In this document: piece by piece, positions 27,907 through 36,995 of the stretch
Layout of the letters: each line of letters opens with the position of its first letter
How positions within the stretch are numbered: position 1 is the first letter of the stretch
From: Sphingomonas sp. Leaf208
GTDB taxonomy: Bacteria; Pseudomonadota; Alphaproteobacteria; Sphingomonadales; Sphingomonadaceae
Assembly (NCBI RefSeq): GCF_001421415.1
Contig: NZ_LMKH01000003.1
Coordinates: 1 to 64,000, forward strand
DNA length: 64,000 nt
Direction of reading: 5' to 3'
The notes under the pieces: generated by a model
The model's input: the letters and a program-made list of their open reading frames with translations, nothing else
Databases searched by the model: none
Told to the model about the DNA's origin: nothing
Position numbers and translations under genes: made by a program

Positions 27907-29072
27907 GCGGCGCGCTGGACGGGGTGACGATCCTCGATTTCTCACGGTTTTTGCCGGGCGCCTATCCCGGCTGGATCGCGGGTGATCTCGGCGCCGACGT
28001 GATCCGCGTTGAGCATCCGCGCGAGGTAGCCAAGGCCGCACTGGCTGATCCAGCTGCCGAGCGACGTCGCCGGGCGCGGCCGAGCTACCAGCGCAACAAG
28101 CGCAGCATCACGCTCAACCCCACGCACCCCGAGGCACGAACGGTACTCGATGCGCTGTTGGCGCGTGCCGACATTCTCGTCGAGGATTACCGCCCCGGCA
28201 CGATGGCTGCGATGGGCCTCGGCTACACGGAGGTCTCGGAACGGCACCCGCATCTCATTTTTTGCTCGGTCTCGTTTGCTGGGCAGGACGGGCCGCTTGC
28301 CGGCAAAGCCGGGCATGACCCCGGCGGGCTAGCGCTGGCTGGCGCGCTGTCGCGCCTTAACGGCACGGCGCGACCGACACTGCCTGGTGTACAGGTGGCG
28401 GACGTGCTGGCCGGTGCCCATGCGACAATTGCCGTGCTCGCTGCGCTGCGGGCTCGTGATCGCACGGGCCGCGGCACGAGGATAGACGTCGCGATGAGCG
28501 ATGCCTGCCTGCCGCTCGCGATGGTTGCGCTAGGTCGCACCGACGATCCCTCAAGCCTCGGACCGTCGGACGGCGCGTTTCATCCCAAGGGCGGCGTGTG
28601 GAAATGCGCCGACGGTGCTTTCCTGTGCACCACCGATATGGAACTGCCCTATTGGCGTCGCTTCTGCGCGGCGATCGGACGCGAGGACCTGACCTCTTGG
28701 CGCGAGACACCCGCACGCTGGCCTGATCTTGAGGGCGAAATTGCCGACACGCTGGCCGCACGCCCGCGTGCCGCATGGCTTGCGATCTTTGAGGCTGCAG
28801 ACACGCAGGCTACACCCGTGCTGTCCCCTGCCGAAGCGCTCAACAGCGCGTTGATGCGCGCCCGCGGCATGGCCGTCACGCTCGACACGCGCGATGGCCC
28901 GGTAACGCAGGTCGGCACGCCGTTCCGGCTTGGAGACGACGCGCCCGACCTTCGTGTGGGCACATTGGCCGGCAGCGACACCGACGTGATCCTTGCGGAC
29001 CTTGGCTTCTCGCCAAGCGAAACGGCCGAATTGCAGGCATCCGGGCTGTTCACCTCGACGGAGCGTCGATAA
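27903..29072 (+). CDS. Type III CoA-transferase (CaiB/BaiF family), second copy
   Basis: This 389-residue family III CoA-transferase has its catalytic Asp167 in QVADVLAG, within a conserved glycine-rich neighbourhood (KAGHDPGGLALAGAL before it). The N-terminal half shows LPGAYPGWIAGDLGADVIRVE. It is diverged from the other two copies. Its start overlaps the dehydratase-like gene by 4 bases, and the third copy starts on the last base of its stop. The two may be different enzymes or a heteromer. Confidence 0.83.
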   Translation: MSGALDGVTILDFSRFLPGAYPGWIAGDLGADVIRVEHPREVAKAALADPAAERRRRARPSYQRNKRSITLNPTHPEARTVLDALLARADILVEDYRPGTMAAMGLGYTEVSERHPHLIFCSVSFAGQDGPLAGKAGHDPGGLALAGALSRLNGTARPTLPGVQVADVLAGAHATIAVLAALRARDRTGRGTRIDVAMSDACLPLAMVALGRTDDPSSLGPSDGAFHPKGGVWKCADGAFLCTTDMELPYWRRFCAAIGREDLTSWRETPARWPDLEGEIADTLAARPRAAWLAIFEAADTQATPVLSPAEALNSALMRARGMAVTLDTRDGPVTQVGTPFRLGDDAPDLRVGTLAGSDTDVILADLGFSPSETAELQASGLFTSTERR

Positions 29073-30229
29073 TGCGGCCGCTTGAGGGCATTCGTGTGGT
29101 CGATCTGACGCACGCGGTATCCGGGCCGACCTGCACGTTGATGCTCGCGCAGCTGGGCGCCGACGTCGTCAAGATCGAGCCACCCGAGCGCGGAGATGAT
29201 TTCCGCGACTACACCGAACATGGCGGCCTGGCGAAGATGAGCATCCCGTTCGCCGCCATCAACGCGGGCAAGCGGTCGGTCGCGCTCGACCTCAAATCCG
29301 ATAAAGGTCGTGCAGCGCTCGATGCACTCGTCATGGGCGGCGACGTTCTGGTGGAGAATTTCCGCCCCGGCGTGCTGGCCCGTCTCGGCTTTCCCAATGA
29401 CCGCCTGCGTGCGCTCAATCCGCGGCTAGTCATCGCCGCGATCAGCGGGTTCGGCCAGTCCGGCCCGCTTCGCGACTGGGGCGCCTATGACCATATCGCC
29501 CAGGCGATGTCGGGCATGGCGATGATGGAGGCTCGGAGCGGCGAGCCGCGCAAGATCGGCATTCCGGTGATCGACTCATTCAGCGGCTATCTTGCCGTGA
29601 TTGGCATCCTCGCTGCGTTGCGCACCCGCGACGCGACGGGAATCGGGGGCGAGGTCGACATCGCGATGCTCGACGCCGCGCTGAAGCTGATGGCCACCAA
29701 CCTCGCGGTCGAAAGCTTCACCGGCATCGCACCCGCCGGCACCGGCAACCGTGGCTATCGCCTCGTCGCAACGGCAGAATATTATCCGACTGCCCAGGGA
29801 TGGATCGCGCTCGGCGCCAACCATCAGCACCAGGTCGAGGCGCTATGGCGCGTGCTCGGCCGCGACGACCTGATCGACGACCGGCGCTTCGCTACGCATC
29901 CCGCTCGCGTCGAGCATTACGATGTCTTGCGCGCAATCATCGTCGAGCTGCTGTCCAGTGAGGACGCCGCGGAGCTCGAGGGGCGGCTGACACAGGCCGG
30001 CATTCCCGCCGCCATGCTGCGCGACGTCGGTCAGGCGGCACGGCATCCGCACATCGTCGATCGCGGGCTGATCGTCCGCGCCGACGTGCCCGGCGCCGAT
30101 CGCGACATCGCCGTGGTCGGACCCGGCTTCGCCGTCGACGCGCCGTCCGAGTCGTTGCGGGTTCCAACTATCGGCCAGCATACCGCAGAAGTACTTGCGG
30201 AACTCAGTCTCGAAGCACCGTCGGCATGA
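29072..30229 (+). CDS. Type III CoA-transferase (CaiB/BaiF family), third copy
   Basis: This 385-residue family III CoA-transferase begins LEGIRVVDLTHAVSGPTCT, with catalytic Asp168 in PVIDSFSG. This copy is closest to the textbook family pattern (GQSGPLRDWGAYDHIAQAMSG). It overlaps the preceding stop and the following start, so all genes from dctQ to the CapA-like gene form one coupled operon. It could recycle CoA from the product acid back to the substrate. Confidence 0.85.
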   Translation: MRPLEGIRVVDLTHAVSGPTCTLMLAQLGADVVKIEPPERGDDFRDYTEHGGLAKMSIPFAAINAGKRSVALDLKSDKGRAALDALVMGGDVLVENFRPGVLARLGFPNDRLRALNPRLVIAAISGFGQSGPLRDWGAYDHIAQAMSGMAMMEARSGEPRKIGIPVIDSFSGYLAVIGILAALRTRDATGIGGEVDIAMLDAALKLMATNLAVESFTGIAPAGTGNRGYRLVATAEYYPTAQGWIALGANHQHQVEALWRVLGRDDLIDDRRFATHPARVEHYDVLRAIIVELLSSEDAAELEGRLTQAGIPAAMLRDVGQAARHPHIVDRGLIVRADVPGADRDIAVVGPGFAVDAPSESLRVPTIGQHTAEVLAELSLEAPSA

Positions 30230-31335
30230 GCGTGCTCGACATCGCGCTACTCGGCGACATCATTCTCGACGTGCCTGATCCGGACCACTGGCTGTCGGGC
30301 ATCGCCTCTGTCACCCGCGCGGCCGACGTAACGATCGCGCATCTCGAAGTCCCGCACACGCGGCGCGGCGTCGAACTGGCCGGCGACGTGCCCGCGCCCG
30401 GTGCCGATCCGGATCACCTCGCTGCGCTCGCGCGGGCCGGCGTGACGGCGGTATCGATGGCCGGCAACCATATCGCCGATTGCGGCGCTGTAGGGATCGC
30501 CGACACGGTGGCAGAGCTCGACCGCCTTGGTATCGCGCATGCCGGGGCGGGCGGGGACCTGGCCGCCGCCCGGCGTCCGGCGGTGATGGCAGTCGACGGA
30601 CGCCGCATCGTCCTGCTGAGCTTCAACTGCGTCGGGCCGGAGATCGCCTGGGCAACGGTGGATCGCGCCGGTTCCGCCTATGTCCGTATCGCCGCGATCG
30701 ATGGTGGCCCCACGCGGCCACAGGCGCGGCTCGACGCGATCGACCCCGCGTCACTGGTTGACATGCAGACGATGATCCGCGCGCAGACCGGACCGGATAC
30801 GCTGGTAGTCGTCGCTTTGCATAAGGGGGTGACGCATTCGCCTGCGACGCTTGCCCCCTATGAACGGCCGCTGGCGCAGGCGGCGATCGACGCGGGCGCC
30901 GACGTCGTCGCTAGCCATCACGCGCATATCGCGCAAGGTATCGAATTCCATCGCGGCCGGCCGATCTTCCACGGGCTTGGCAATGGCGTCGTTGTGACCC
31001 ACGCGCTGAGCCCTTCGCAGGACCACCCCGCCCGTCGCGAATGGGCCGAGCGGCGCAAGACGATGTTCGGGTTCGAGCCAGACCCCGCGTACACGCTTGC
31101 CCCGTTCCATCCAGATGCGCGCAACGGCTTGATCGGGCGGTTGCGCTGGCATTCGGACGGAAATGTCGAGGCTGGCTTCACGCCACTCTGGTTCGAGGCA
31201 CCCGGCCGCCCGATCCTTGCCAAGGACGCCCAGGGTGCGACGGTCGCGCGCTATATCGACACCGTAGGGCAAAGCGTCGGACTTGCTCCGCTCGACCTCG
31301 GCCGCATGACGCATTTAAATTGTATTGCTGTATAA
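30226..31335 (+). CDS. CapA-like metallophosphoesterase-fold protein
   Basis: This 369-residue protein resembles the CapA family (poly-gamma-glutamate synthesis protein, calcineurin-like fold). Visible motifs are LGDIILD at the start, an acidic strand IAHLEVP, MAGNHIADCG near residue 85, LHKG near residue 200 and SHHAHI near residue 230. It has no signal peptide or membrane anchor, so it should be cytoplasmic, unlike many capsule CapA proteins. As the last gene of the CoA-transferase operon it is more likely a hydrolase or amide/ester-forming accessory enzyme of the catabolic route than a capsule protein. The function is unknown. Confidence 0.65.
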   Translation: MSVLDIALLGDIILDVPDPDHWLSGIASVTRAADVTIAHLEVPHTRRGVELAGDVPAPGADPDHLAALARAGVTAVSMAGNHIADCGAVGIADTVAELDRLGIAHAGAGGDLAAARRPAVMAVDGRRIVLLSFNCVGPEIAWATVDRAGSAYVRIAAIDGGPTRPQARLDAIDPASLVDMQTMIRAQTGPDTLVVVALHKGVTHSPATLAPYERPLAQAAIDAGADVVASHHAHIAQGIEFHRGRPIFHGLGNGVVVTHALSPSQDHPARREWAERRKTMFGFEPDPAYTLAPFHPDARNGLIGRLRWHSDGNVEAGFTPLWFEAPGRPILAKDAQGATVARYIDTVGQSVGLAPLDLGRMTHLNCIAV

Positions 31336-31336
31336 C

Positions 31337-31346
31337 ATTACAGTTG
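31337..31346. promoter_or_regulatory. Repeat of the ATTACAGTTG motif before the secreted hydrolase
   Basis: This ten-base word is identical to that in the marR-dctQ spacer at 21489-21498. It lies in the 70-base spacer between the CapA-like gene and the CocE-like gene, where a second promoter may start. Confidence 0.3.
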
Positions 31347-31405
31347 TGTTTAATTACTAAATCCTTCATCCTCGTGGCGTGGCGATAAGACCATGCGGGA
31401 GAGTG

Positions 31406-33136
31406 ATGATGAGGCGACCAGTCTCAATCCAGGCGGGCAATTGCCTCGCCATCGTGGCCGTGATCGCGACCGGCATTATGCCGGCGACCGCGCAGCAGGA
31501 GGCCGGCCGCGTTTCGCGTTCGTCGATCTACGTGCCAGTGCGCGATGGCACGCGGTTAGCGATCAACGTGTATCGTCCGGCTGTCGACGGCAAACCGATT
31601 GCCTCGAAGTTGCCGACGATCTTCGCGTTTACCCCGTACCGGGCGCGCTATCTCGACAAGGGCAAGCTGGTCGAGACGTTTGACCAGGAAATCTTCGGGT
31701 TCCACGCCCTTGTCGCGGCCGGTTATGCCGTCGCGATCGCCGATGTACGCGGCAAAGGCGCCTCGTTCGGCGCGCGGCGGGGCTTCCTCGACCAAACCGA
31801 AGCGCAAGACGGTCGTGACCTGATTCAGTGGATCGCCGCACAACGCTGGTCGAACGGCAAGGTTGGAATGACCGGCTGCTCGTATCTGGGTGGCACCACG
31901 ATGCTCGTCGCCGGCGCCTCGCCGCCGGCGCTCCGCGCTGTGTTCACTGCCGCGACCGACATCGACAAATACAGCTTCGTACGCAACGGCGGCATCACGG
32001 CCCAGTTCAACACGCGGCCCGACGAACCGCTCAGCATTGACGCCGCCAGCGTGCCCGTCGATGCCGACGGGAATGGCGCGCTGCTGAAACAGGCGGTGGC
32101 GCAGCACGCCGGCAACACGCCGATGGGGCCGCTATGGGCGGGCATGCCGTATCGCGACAGCATGTCGTCCTACACCGGCACTCGCTTTTGGGAAGAGGTC
32201 GGGCCCTATACCCACCTCAAGGCCCTTACCAGCCCGCGGCTCGCTTGGTATTTCTGGAGCAACTGGTCGGACGAGCCGACCGAGCAGATGATCCTTGCTG
32301 CCGCCAACATTCCGGGGAAGCTGATTGTCGGTCCAGGTGGCCATTGCGCTGCGCCGAGCCAGTTCGATATCGCCGGCGAGCAGCGACGCTTCTTCGATCA
32401 TTATGTACGCGGAATCGACAACGGAATCGATCGCGAGCCGCGTTACACATGGTGGCGCGAGGACGGCACCCGCGGCGAACTGATCCGCTCGAACACGTTG
32501 CCCGGAGTCGGCATCGTCCGCACGCCGGTCTATCTCGGCGCGACCACCGCGACTCTCGGCCTTACCAGACCCGAAGCTGGCGAGAGTCGCTTCAAGGTCG
32601 ATTACGACGTTCCCGGGGCGGACTATTTTGCCTTCTGGCCGAAGCCAATGGACAAGTTCGGCCCGACCTTCACGACTGCACCGCTCGCCAGCGACGCGCG
32701 AATCCTTGGCTATCCCGTTGCCCATATCCGCGTCGCGATCAACAAACCTGATGCGGTGCTGTTCGCCTATGTCGAAGACGTTGCGCCCGATGGTCAGGCG
32801 ACGGTGATCGCGCATGGTCGTTTGGACGCCGCGCACCGCAAGCTGTCGCGTCCGCCATATGCCAGGCTCGACCTGCCCTATCATTCGGGACTGCAGGCCG
32901 ATGTCACACCGATGACGCCGGGGACACCCGCGACACTCGCCTTCAGCCTTTCGCCCCGCGCCTACACCTTCCAGCGTGGTCACCGCATCCGAGTGACCCT
33001 GGCGGGTGCCGATCCGCGCCAGCGCAATCTTGCGCAGATCCGTCAGACGCCGCCGCCCGAGTTCCGCATCCTAACCGGCAGCTCGGAAGGGTCGCGCGTC
33101 GACCTACCGTTCACCGCCACACCAACATTCCAATAA
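31406..33136 (+). CDS. Secreted CocE/NonD-family hydrolase (X-Pro dipeptidyl-peptidase S15 fold)
   Basis: This 576-residue alpha/beta hydrolase of the CocE/NonD type includes cocaine esterase and other ester or acyl hydrolases. It has an N-terminal signal peptide (hydrophobic core AIVAVIATGIMPATAQ), so it acts in the periplasm or outside. The N-terminal catalytic domain has VPVRDGTRLAINVYRP, DVRGKGASFG and the nucleophile Ser159 in TGCSYLGG. The histidine lies in GPGGHCAAP. A C-terminal jelly-roll domain begins near residue 350. I chose ATG 31406 with GGGAGAG upstream. Followed by a TonB receptor, it probably releases or trims a substrate for uptake. Confidence 0.82.
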   Translation: MMRRPVSIQAGNCLAIVAVIATGIMPATAQQEAGRVSRSSIYVPVRDGTRLAINVYRPAVDGKPIASKLPTIFAFTPYRARYLDKGKLVETFDQEIFGFHALVAAGYAVAIADVRGKGASFGARRGFLDQTEAQDGRDLIQWIAAQRWSNGKVGMTGCSYLGGTTMLVAGASPPALRAVFTAATDIDKYSFVRNGGITAQFNTRPDEPLSIDAASVPVDADGNGALLKQAVAQHAGNTPMGPLWAGMPYRDSMSSYTGTRFWEEVGPYTHLKALTSPRLAWYFWSNWSDEPTEQMILAAANIPGKLIVGPGGHCAAPSQFDIAGEQRRFFDHYVRGIDNGIDREPRYTWWREDGTRGELIRSNTLPGVGIVRTPVYLGATTATLGLTRPEAGESRFKVDYDVPGADYFAFWPKPMDKFGPTFTTAPLASDARILGYPVAHIRVAINKPDAVLFAYVEDVAPDGQATVIAHGRLDAAHRKLSRPPYARLDLPYHSGLQADVTPMTPGTPATLAFSLSPRAYTFQRGHRIRVTLAGADPRQRNLAQIRQTPPPEFRILTGSSEGSRVDLPFTATPTFQ

Positions 33137-33161
33137 ACATCAAAGAATTGGGGAAGATCGT

Positions 33162-35861
33162 ATGACAGGGATACGCACAGCAGCGCTCGTTTCGACCGCG
33201 TTGATGACGCTAGTCATCGCACAACCTGCTTTCGCGCAGGCGAGACCGGCTGATCCCGAACCAGCGCCAGCCAATCCGCCGGAAGCTGGTCCAGTCACGG
33301 TCACCAGCGACGACGTGAACGCCGACATCGTCGTCACGGGCAGCCGCGTCCGCGGGGCGGCGCCAGTTGGCTCTACGGTAATATCACTTGGACGCGAGGA
33401 CGCCGTTGCGGGTGGCGCGGTTACCACCGACCGCCTGATCAAGCAGATCCCGCAGGTGTTCGACTTGGGCGTCAGCGAAAATTCGCGAGGTCAGTCGGGT
33501 GGCAATGGGAACGTCACCTACGGTAACAGCGTCAACCTGCGCGGCATTGGCCCCTATGCGACGTTGATCCTGGTTGACGGCCACCGGGTCGTGAACAACA
33601 GCCGCGCGGTCGACCCGTCGATCATTCCCACGCTCGGTCTTGAACGGGTCGAGGTCATCGCCGACGGCGCCTCGGCAATCTATGGCTCCGACGCAGTTGC
33701 GGGCGTGGTTAACCTCATCCCGCGTCGCTCGCTGGATGGCGTGGAGGCATCCACGCGATACGGCACCGCCGACGATTTCCACGAATGGCAGGCGGGCATC
33801 GCTGTTGGCCACAAATGGAGCCAAGGCCAGCTCATGGTCGCGTTCGAGCATACCTACCGCTCGGCGTTGAGCGGCAACGATCGCAACTATTTCCGATCAA
33901 ACCAGACCGCGTTCGGCGGCAACGATTATAGCGTCACGCGGTGTTCGCCCGGCACCATCACTGCGGGGGGCACCTCCTACGCCATTCCAACAGGCGGGGT
34001 CACACAGGCGACTGCTGGTGCGTTGGTCGCGGGCACGTCCAACCGCTGCGATGACATCACTAATCAGGATTTGTTCCCCGAGCAAACCTATGATTCCGCC
34101 AACATGACGTTCACGCAGGATCTGGGCAGCCGTGTCACGGTCTTCGCTGACGGCTTCTACTCGTACCGCAAGTTCCTGCGTACCGGCGCGGACAGCACGG
34201 CGACGCTGACCGTACCCCAGACCAATGCCTTCTTCGTCCGTCCGGCTGGCTTCACCGGCAGCAGCTACACGATCGGTTACAACTTCCGGGATATCCTGGC
34301 GCGCAACATGAATCCGGGCCGTGCCGAGAATTGGCAGATCTCGCCAGGCGTGCGCGTGAAACTCTTCGGCGATTTCCAGTTCGAGGGCATTTACAGCTAT
34401 GGACGGAGCAACGACCAGTCGAACACCTTTACCGGGCTGACCGCCGCCAACCTGAACGCCGCGCTGGCCAGCAACAACCCCGCCACTGCGTTCGATCCTT
34501 ACGGGCTCGGTCGCACGTCGACCGCGACGTTACAGTCGATCAATAACAGTGTGTTCCTGGCGCCGACGCTCAGCCGCTTCACCGGCTACGAAGCACGACT
34601 GAACGGCAGTTTGTTCGCGCTGCCCGGCGGTGACGTAAAGCTTGCCGCGGGCTATGAGGGGCAAGAGATCAAGGTCAACCTAGGCAATGCGCGCGGCCAA
34701 ATCGGCACACCGATCGTCTATCGCCATTTCGATCGCCGCGTGGATTCGATCTACGGCGAACTGCTAGTCCCGATTTTCGGGTCAGCTAATGCCATTCCCG
34801 GTTTCCAGCGGCTCGAGTTCGACGCGGCTGTGCGCTATGACAAGTACAGCGATTCCGGCAACACGACGAACCCAAAGTTCGGTGTCAACTGGTCGCCCCT
34901 CAAGCGGCTGGTACTGCGCGGCAGCTACGGGACCTCTTTCCGCGCGCCGCTGATCACGCAGATCTACGGCAATTCGAACAGCCTGTTCACGCAGACCTAC
35001 CAGAACCCGTCCGGCCCTCCGATCGTCGGCGTTGCGCTGTCTGGTCCCAACCTCAATCTCGGGCCGGAGACTGCGACGACCTGGTCGCTCGGCGCTGATT
35101 GGGATGTCGTCCCACGGCTTAAGCTGAGCGCGACCTATTTCAACGTGAATTACCGCAACCAGGTCGATGCATATCTATCCGACCTGGCGATTCTATCCCG
35201 CGAAGCGCAGTTTACGGGAACCGGCATTATCCTCCGCGGAGCGGACGCGGCGGCGCGTGTCGCACAGTTGATCGCTTCCGGTGTTGGCGTGGTGGGCGTA
35301 CCGCCGTCGCCGGTCACGCTGTTCGTCGATGGCCGCAACAACAATCTCGGCAAATCGCAGACCGAGGGTGTCGACTTTACGGCGAATTATACCTTACCGA
35401 CTGCCAATCTGGGTACGTTCCTGCTGAACGCGAACGGCACTTACCTGACGCGCTACGAAGTCTCGGTGACACCGGCGGGGACGCCGGTAGATCGCCGGAA
35501 CACGATTTTCTTCCCGCTGAAATTCAAGGCGCGCGGTAGCCTGGCCTGGGACTTCGATCCGATCCGCGTACAGGCTACGATCACGCATGTTGGCGGCTAC
35601 ACCAACAACGCGATCACGCCGAATGAGACCGTGAAAAGCTACAACCCAGTCGATTTCAGCATCGCGTGGAAACTCGGTGGACGCGACGCAAGCGGTATCC
35701 TCGGTGGTCTTACCCTCGGCGCAGAAGTGCGAAACGCGTTCGATATCGATCCGCCATATGTTAATCTTGCACCGTCTGGCAACGGCAGCGGCGGCTATGA
35801 TGCCTCGGCTGCCAGCCCGATCGGCCGCGAAATCGCGGTCTCGCTACGCGCACAATTCTGA
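33162..35861 (+). CDS. TonB-dependent outer membrane receptor
   Basis: This 899-residue TonB-dependent receptor has a signal peptide (ALMTLVIAQPAFAQA), a plug domain at about residues 50-190 (DIVVTGSRVRG, GNSVNLRGIGPYATLILVDGHRV, and IYGSDAVAGVVNLI) and a 22-strand barrel ending in the outer-membrane sorting phenylalanine (SLRAQF). It is the large-compound type common in sphingomonads and not a clear siderophore receptor. Placed between two secreted hydrolases, it probably imports the product or substrate of the CoA-transferase pathway. Confidence 0.92.
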   Translation: MTGIRTAALVSTALMTLVIAQPAFAQARPADPEPAPANPPEAGPVTVTSDDVNADIVVTGSRVRGAAPVGSTVISLGREDAVAGGAVTTDRLIKQIPQVFDLGVSENSRGQSGGNGNVTYGNSVNLRGIGPYATLILVDGHRVVNNSRAVDPSIIPTLGLERVEVIADGASAIYGSDAVAGVVNLIPRRSLDGVEASTRYGTADDFHEWQAGIAVGHKWSQGQLMVAFEHTYRSALSGNDRNYFRSNQTAFGGNDYSVTRCSPGTITAGGTSYAIPTGGVTQATAGALVAGTSNRCDDITNQDLFPEQTYDSANMTFTQDLGSRVTVFADGFYSYRKFLRTGADSTATLTVPQTNAFFVRPAGFTGSSYTIGYNFRDILARNMNPGRAENWQISPGVRVKLFGDFQFEGIYSYGRSNDQSNTFTGLTAANLNAALASNNPATAFDPYGLGRTSTATLQSINNSVFLAPTLSRFTGYEARLNGSLFALPGGDVKLAAGYEGQEIKVNLGNARGQIGTPIVYRHFDRRVDSIYGELLVPIFGSANAIPGFQRLEFDAAVRYDKYSDSGNTTNPKFGVNWSPLKRLVLRGSYGTSFRAPLITQIYGNSNSLFTQTYQNPSGPPIVGVALSGPNLNLGPETATTWSLGADWDVVPRLKLSATYFNVNYRNQVDAYLSDLAILSREAQFTGTGIILRGADAAARVAQLIASGVGVVGVPPSPVTLFVDGRNNNLGKSQTEGVDFTANYTLPTANLGTFLLNANGTYLTRYEVSVTPAGTPVDRRNTIFFPLKFKARGSLAWDFDPIRVQATITHVGGYTNNAITPNETVKSYNPVDFSIAWKLGGRDASGILGGLTLGAEVRNAFDIDPPYVNLAPSGNGSGGYDASAASPIGREIAVSLRAQF

Positions 35862-35881
35862 CCACCAAGGGGCATAGGCGA

Positions 35882-36844
35882 ATGAAGACGGCCATACCGT
35901 TTGCGTTGATGCTGGCTTTGGGCGCGACCGGTGTCGCAAAAAGCCAAGGAGCGATGACACCCAAAGCCGGCATGAACATGCGGTCTGCCAACGCTGCTTA
36001 TGACGCTATGCCCGACACCAAGGGCACGGGGCCATATGCCGCCGTCAAGCTGACAGACCCGCGGCTTCCCAAGCATCTGATCTATCGGCCAGCCGATCTG
36101 AAGGGGCTCGGTGCGCAGAAGCTCGGCGTGATGGTCTGGGGCAATGGCGGGTGCAGCGACGACGCTGCGAGCGTTCGTCTGCATCTCAGCGAGATCGCAT
36201 CGTATGGGTATATCGTAATCGCACCAGGCCGCGCGCTCACCGGGCCGGGTGCGCCGCCCAAGCAAAATACGCAAGCATCCGTCGCTCCCCTTGGCATTAC
36301 GACGACTTCGGCACAGGTATCGGCCGGGATCGACTGGGCGCTAGCGGAAAACAATCGGCGTGGAAGCGCCTATTACCACCGCGTTGACCCAAAGATGGTG
36401 GCGGTGTCTGGTCATAGCTGCGGTGGTCTCCAAGCTTTGCAGATCAGCGGCGATCCACGGGTACGGGCGGTAATCATTCATAACAGCGGCGTGTTCAAGG
36501 ACGGGACCAACCCAATCAAGGGTCTCACTATTGTGAAGTCCGCGTTGCTGCACTTGCATACACCGGTGCTCTACGTGATGGGCGGCCCAAGCGACATCGC
36601 TTGGCCGAACGGCAACGATGATTTCGATCGCATCGACCATGTCCCGGCAGCGATCGCGAGCCTAGATGTAGGGCATGGCGGCACATTTCACGAAGCGAAT
36701 GGTGGTAAGGTGACGCAGGTCGATGTCGCCTGGCTCGCATGGCAATTGCGCGGCGACGGCGCGGCTGCCCACCGGTTCCAGGGCACGGACTGCGGCCTGT
36801 GCACTGATCCCGCGTGGACGTTCCGGAAGAAGCGAATAGACTAA
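35882..36844 (+). CDS. Secreted alpha/beta hydrolase
   Basis: This 320-residue exported alpha/beta hydrolase has a signal peptide at residues 1-23 and the nucleophile elbow GHSCGG (Ser179). A probable oxyanion-hole region reads VWGNGGCSDD, and the likely catalytic histidine lies in DVGHGGTFHE near residue 265. Four cysteines, two of them in TDCGLCTD near the C-terminus, could form disulfides. It resembles esterase or chlorophyllase-like hydrolases. It is the last gene of the plus-strand unit and is followed by a terminator. Confidence 0.75.
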   Translation: MKTAIPFALMLALGATGVAKSQGAMTPKAGMNMRSANAAYDAMPDTKGTGPYAAVKLTDPRLPKHLIYRPADLKGLGAQKLGVMVWGNGGCSDDAASVRLHLSEIASYGYIVIAPGRALTGPGAPPKQNTQASVAPLGITTTSAQVSAGIDWALAENNRRGSAYYHRVDPKMVAVSGHSCGGLQALQISGDPRVRAVIIHNSGVFKDGTNPIKGLTIVKSALLHLHTPVLYVMGGPSDIAWPNGNDDFDRIDHVPAAIASLDVGHGGTFHEANGGKVTQVDVAWLAWQLRGDGAAAHRFQGTDCGLCTDPAWTFRKKRID

Positions 36845-36857
36845 ATAACTAAAGGCG

Positions 36858-36880
36858 CGGGCGGAATTCGCCCGGTTTTT
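36858..36880 (+). terminator. Rho-independent terminator closing the TonB/hydrolase unit
   Basis: A perfect 6-base stem CGGGCG/CGCCCG with a 5-base loop is followed by GTTTTTATTTT, 14 bases after the stop codon of the secreted hydrolase. Confidence 0.85.
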
Positions 36881-36895
36881 ATTTTAGAAGAATCA

Positions 36896-36991
36896 ATGAA
36901 AGAAGGGAAAGCTCGGTGGACCCTTCGCTTCGAACCTGCTGACGAAGCCATCGAGATCGATTCGGAAACGCCAGGCCTATCGCAGGCCTAG
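36896..36991 (+). CDS. Possible 31-residue small protein
   Basis: A short frame begins MKEGKARWTLRFEP and stops at a TAG within the inverted repeat AGGCCT-ATCGC-AGGCCT (36973-36989). There is only a weak AGAAG upstream, and it lies after a terminator. It may be chance; I list it because the frame and codon use look gene-like. Confidence 0.2.
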   Translation: MKEGKARWTLRFEPADEAIEIDSETPGLSQA

Positions 36992-36995
36992 AGCG

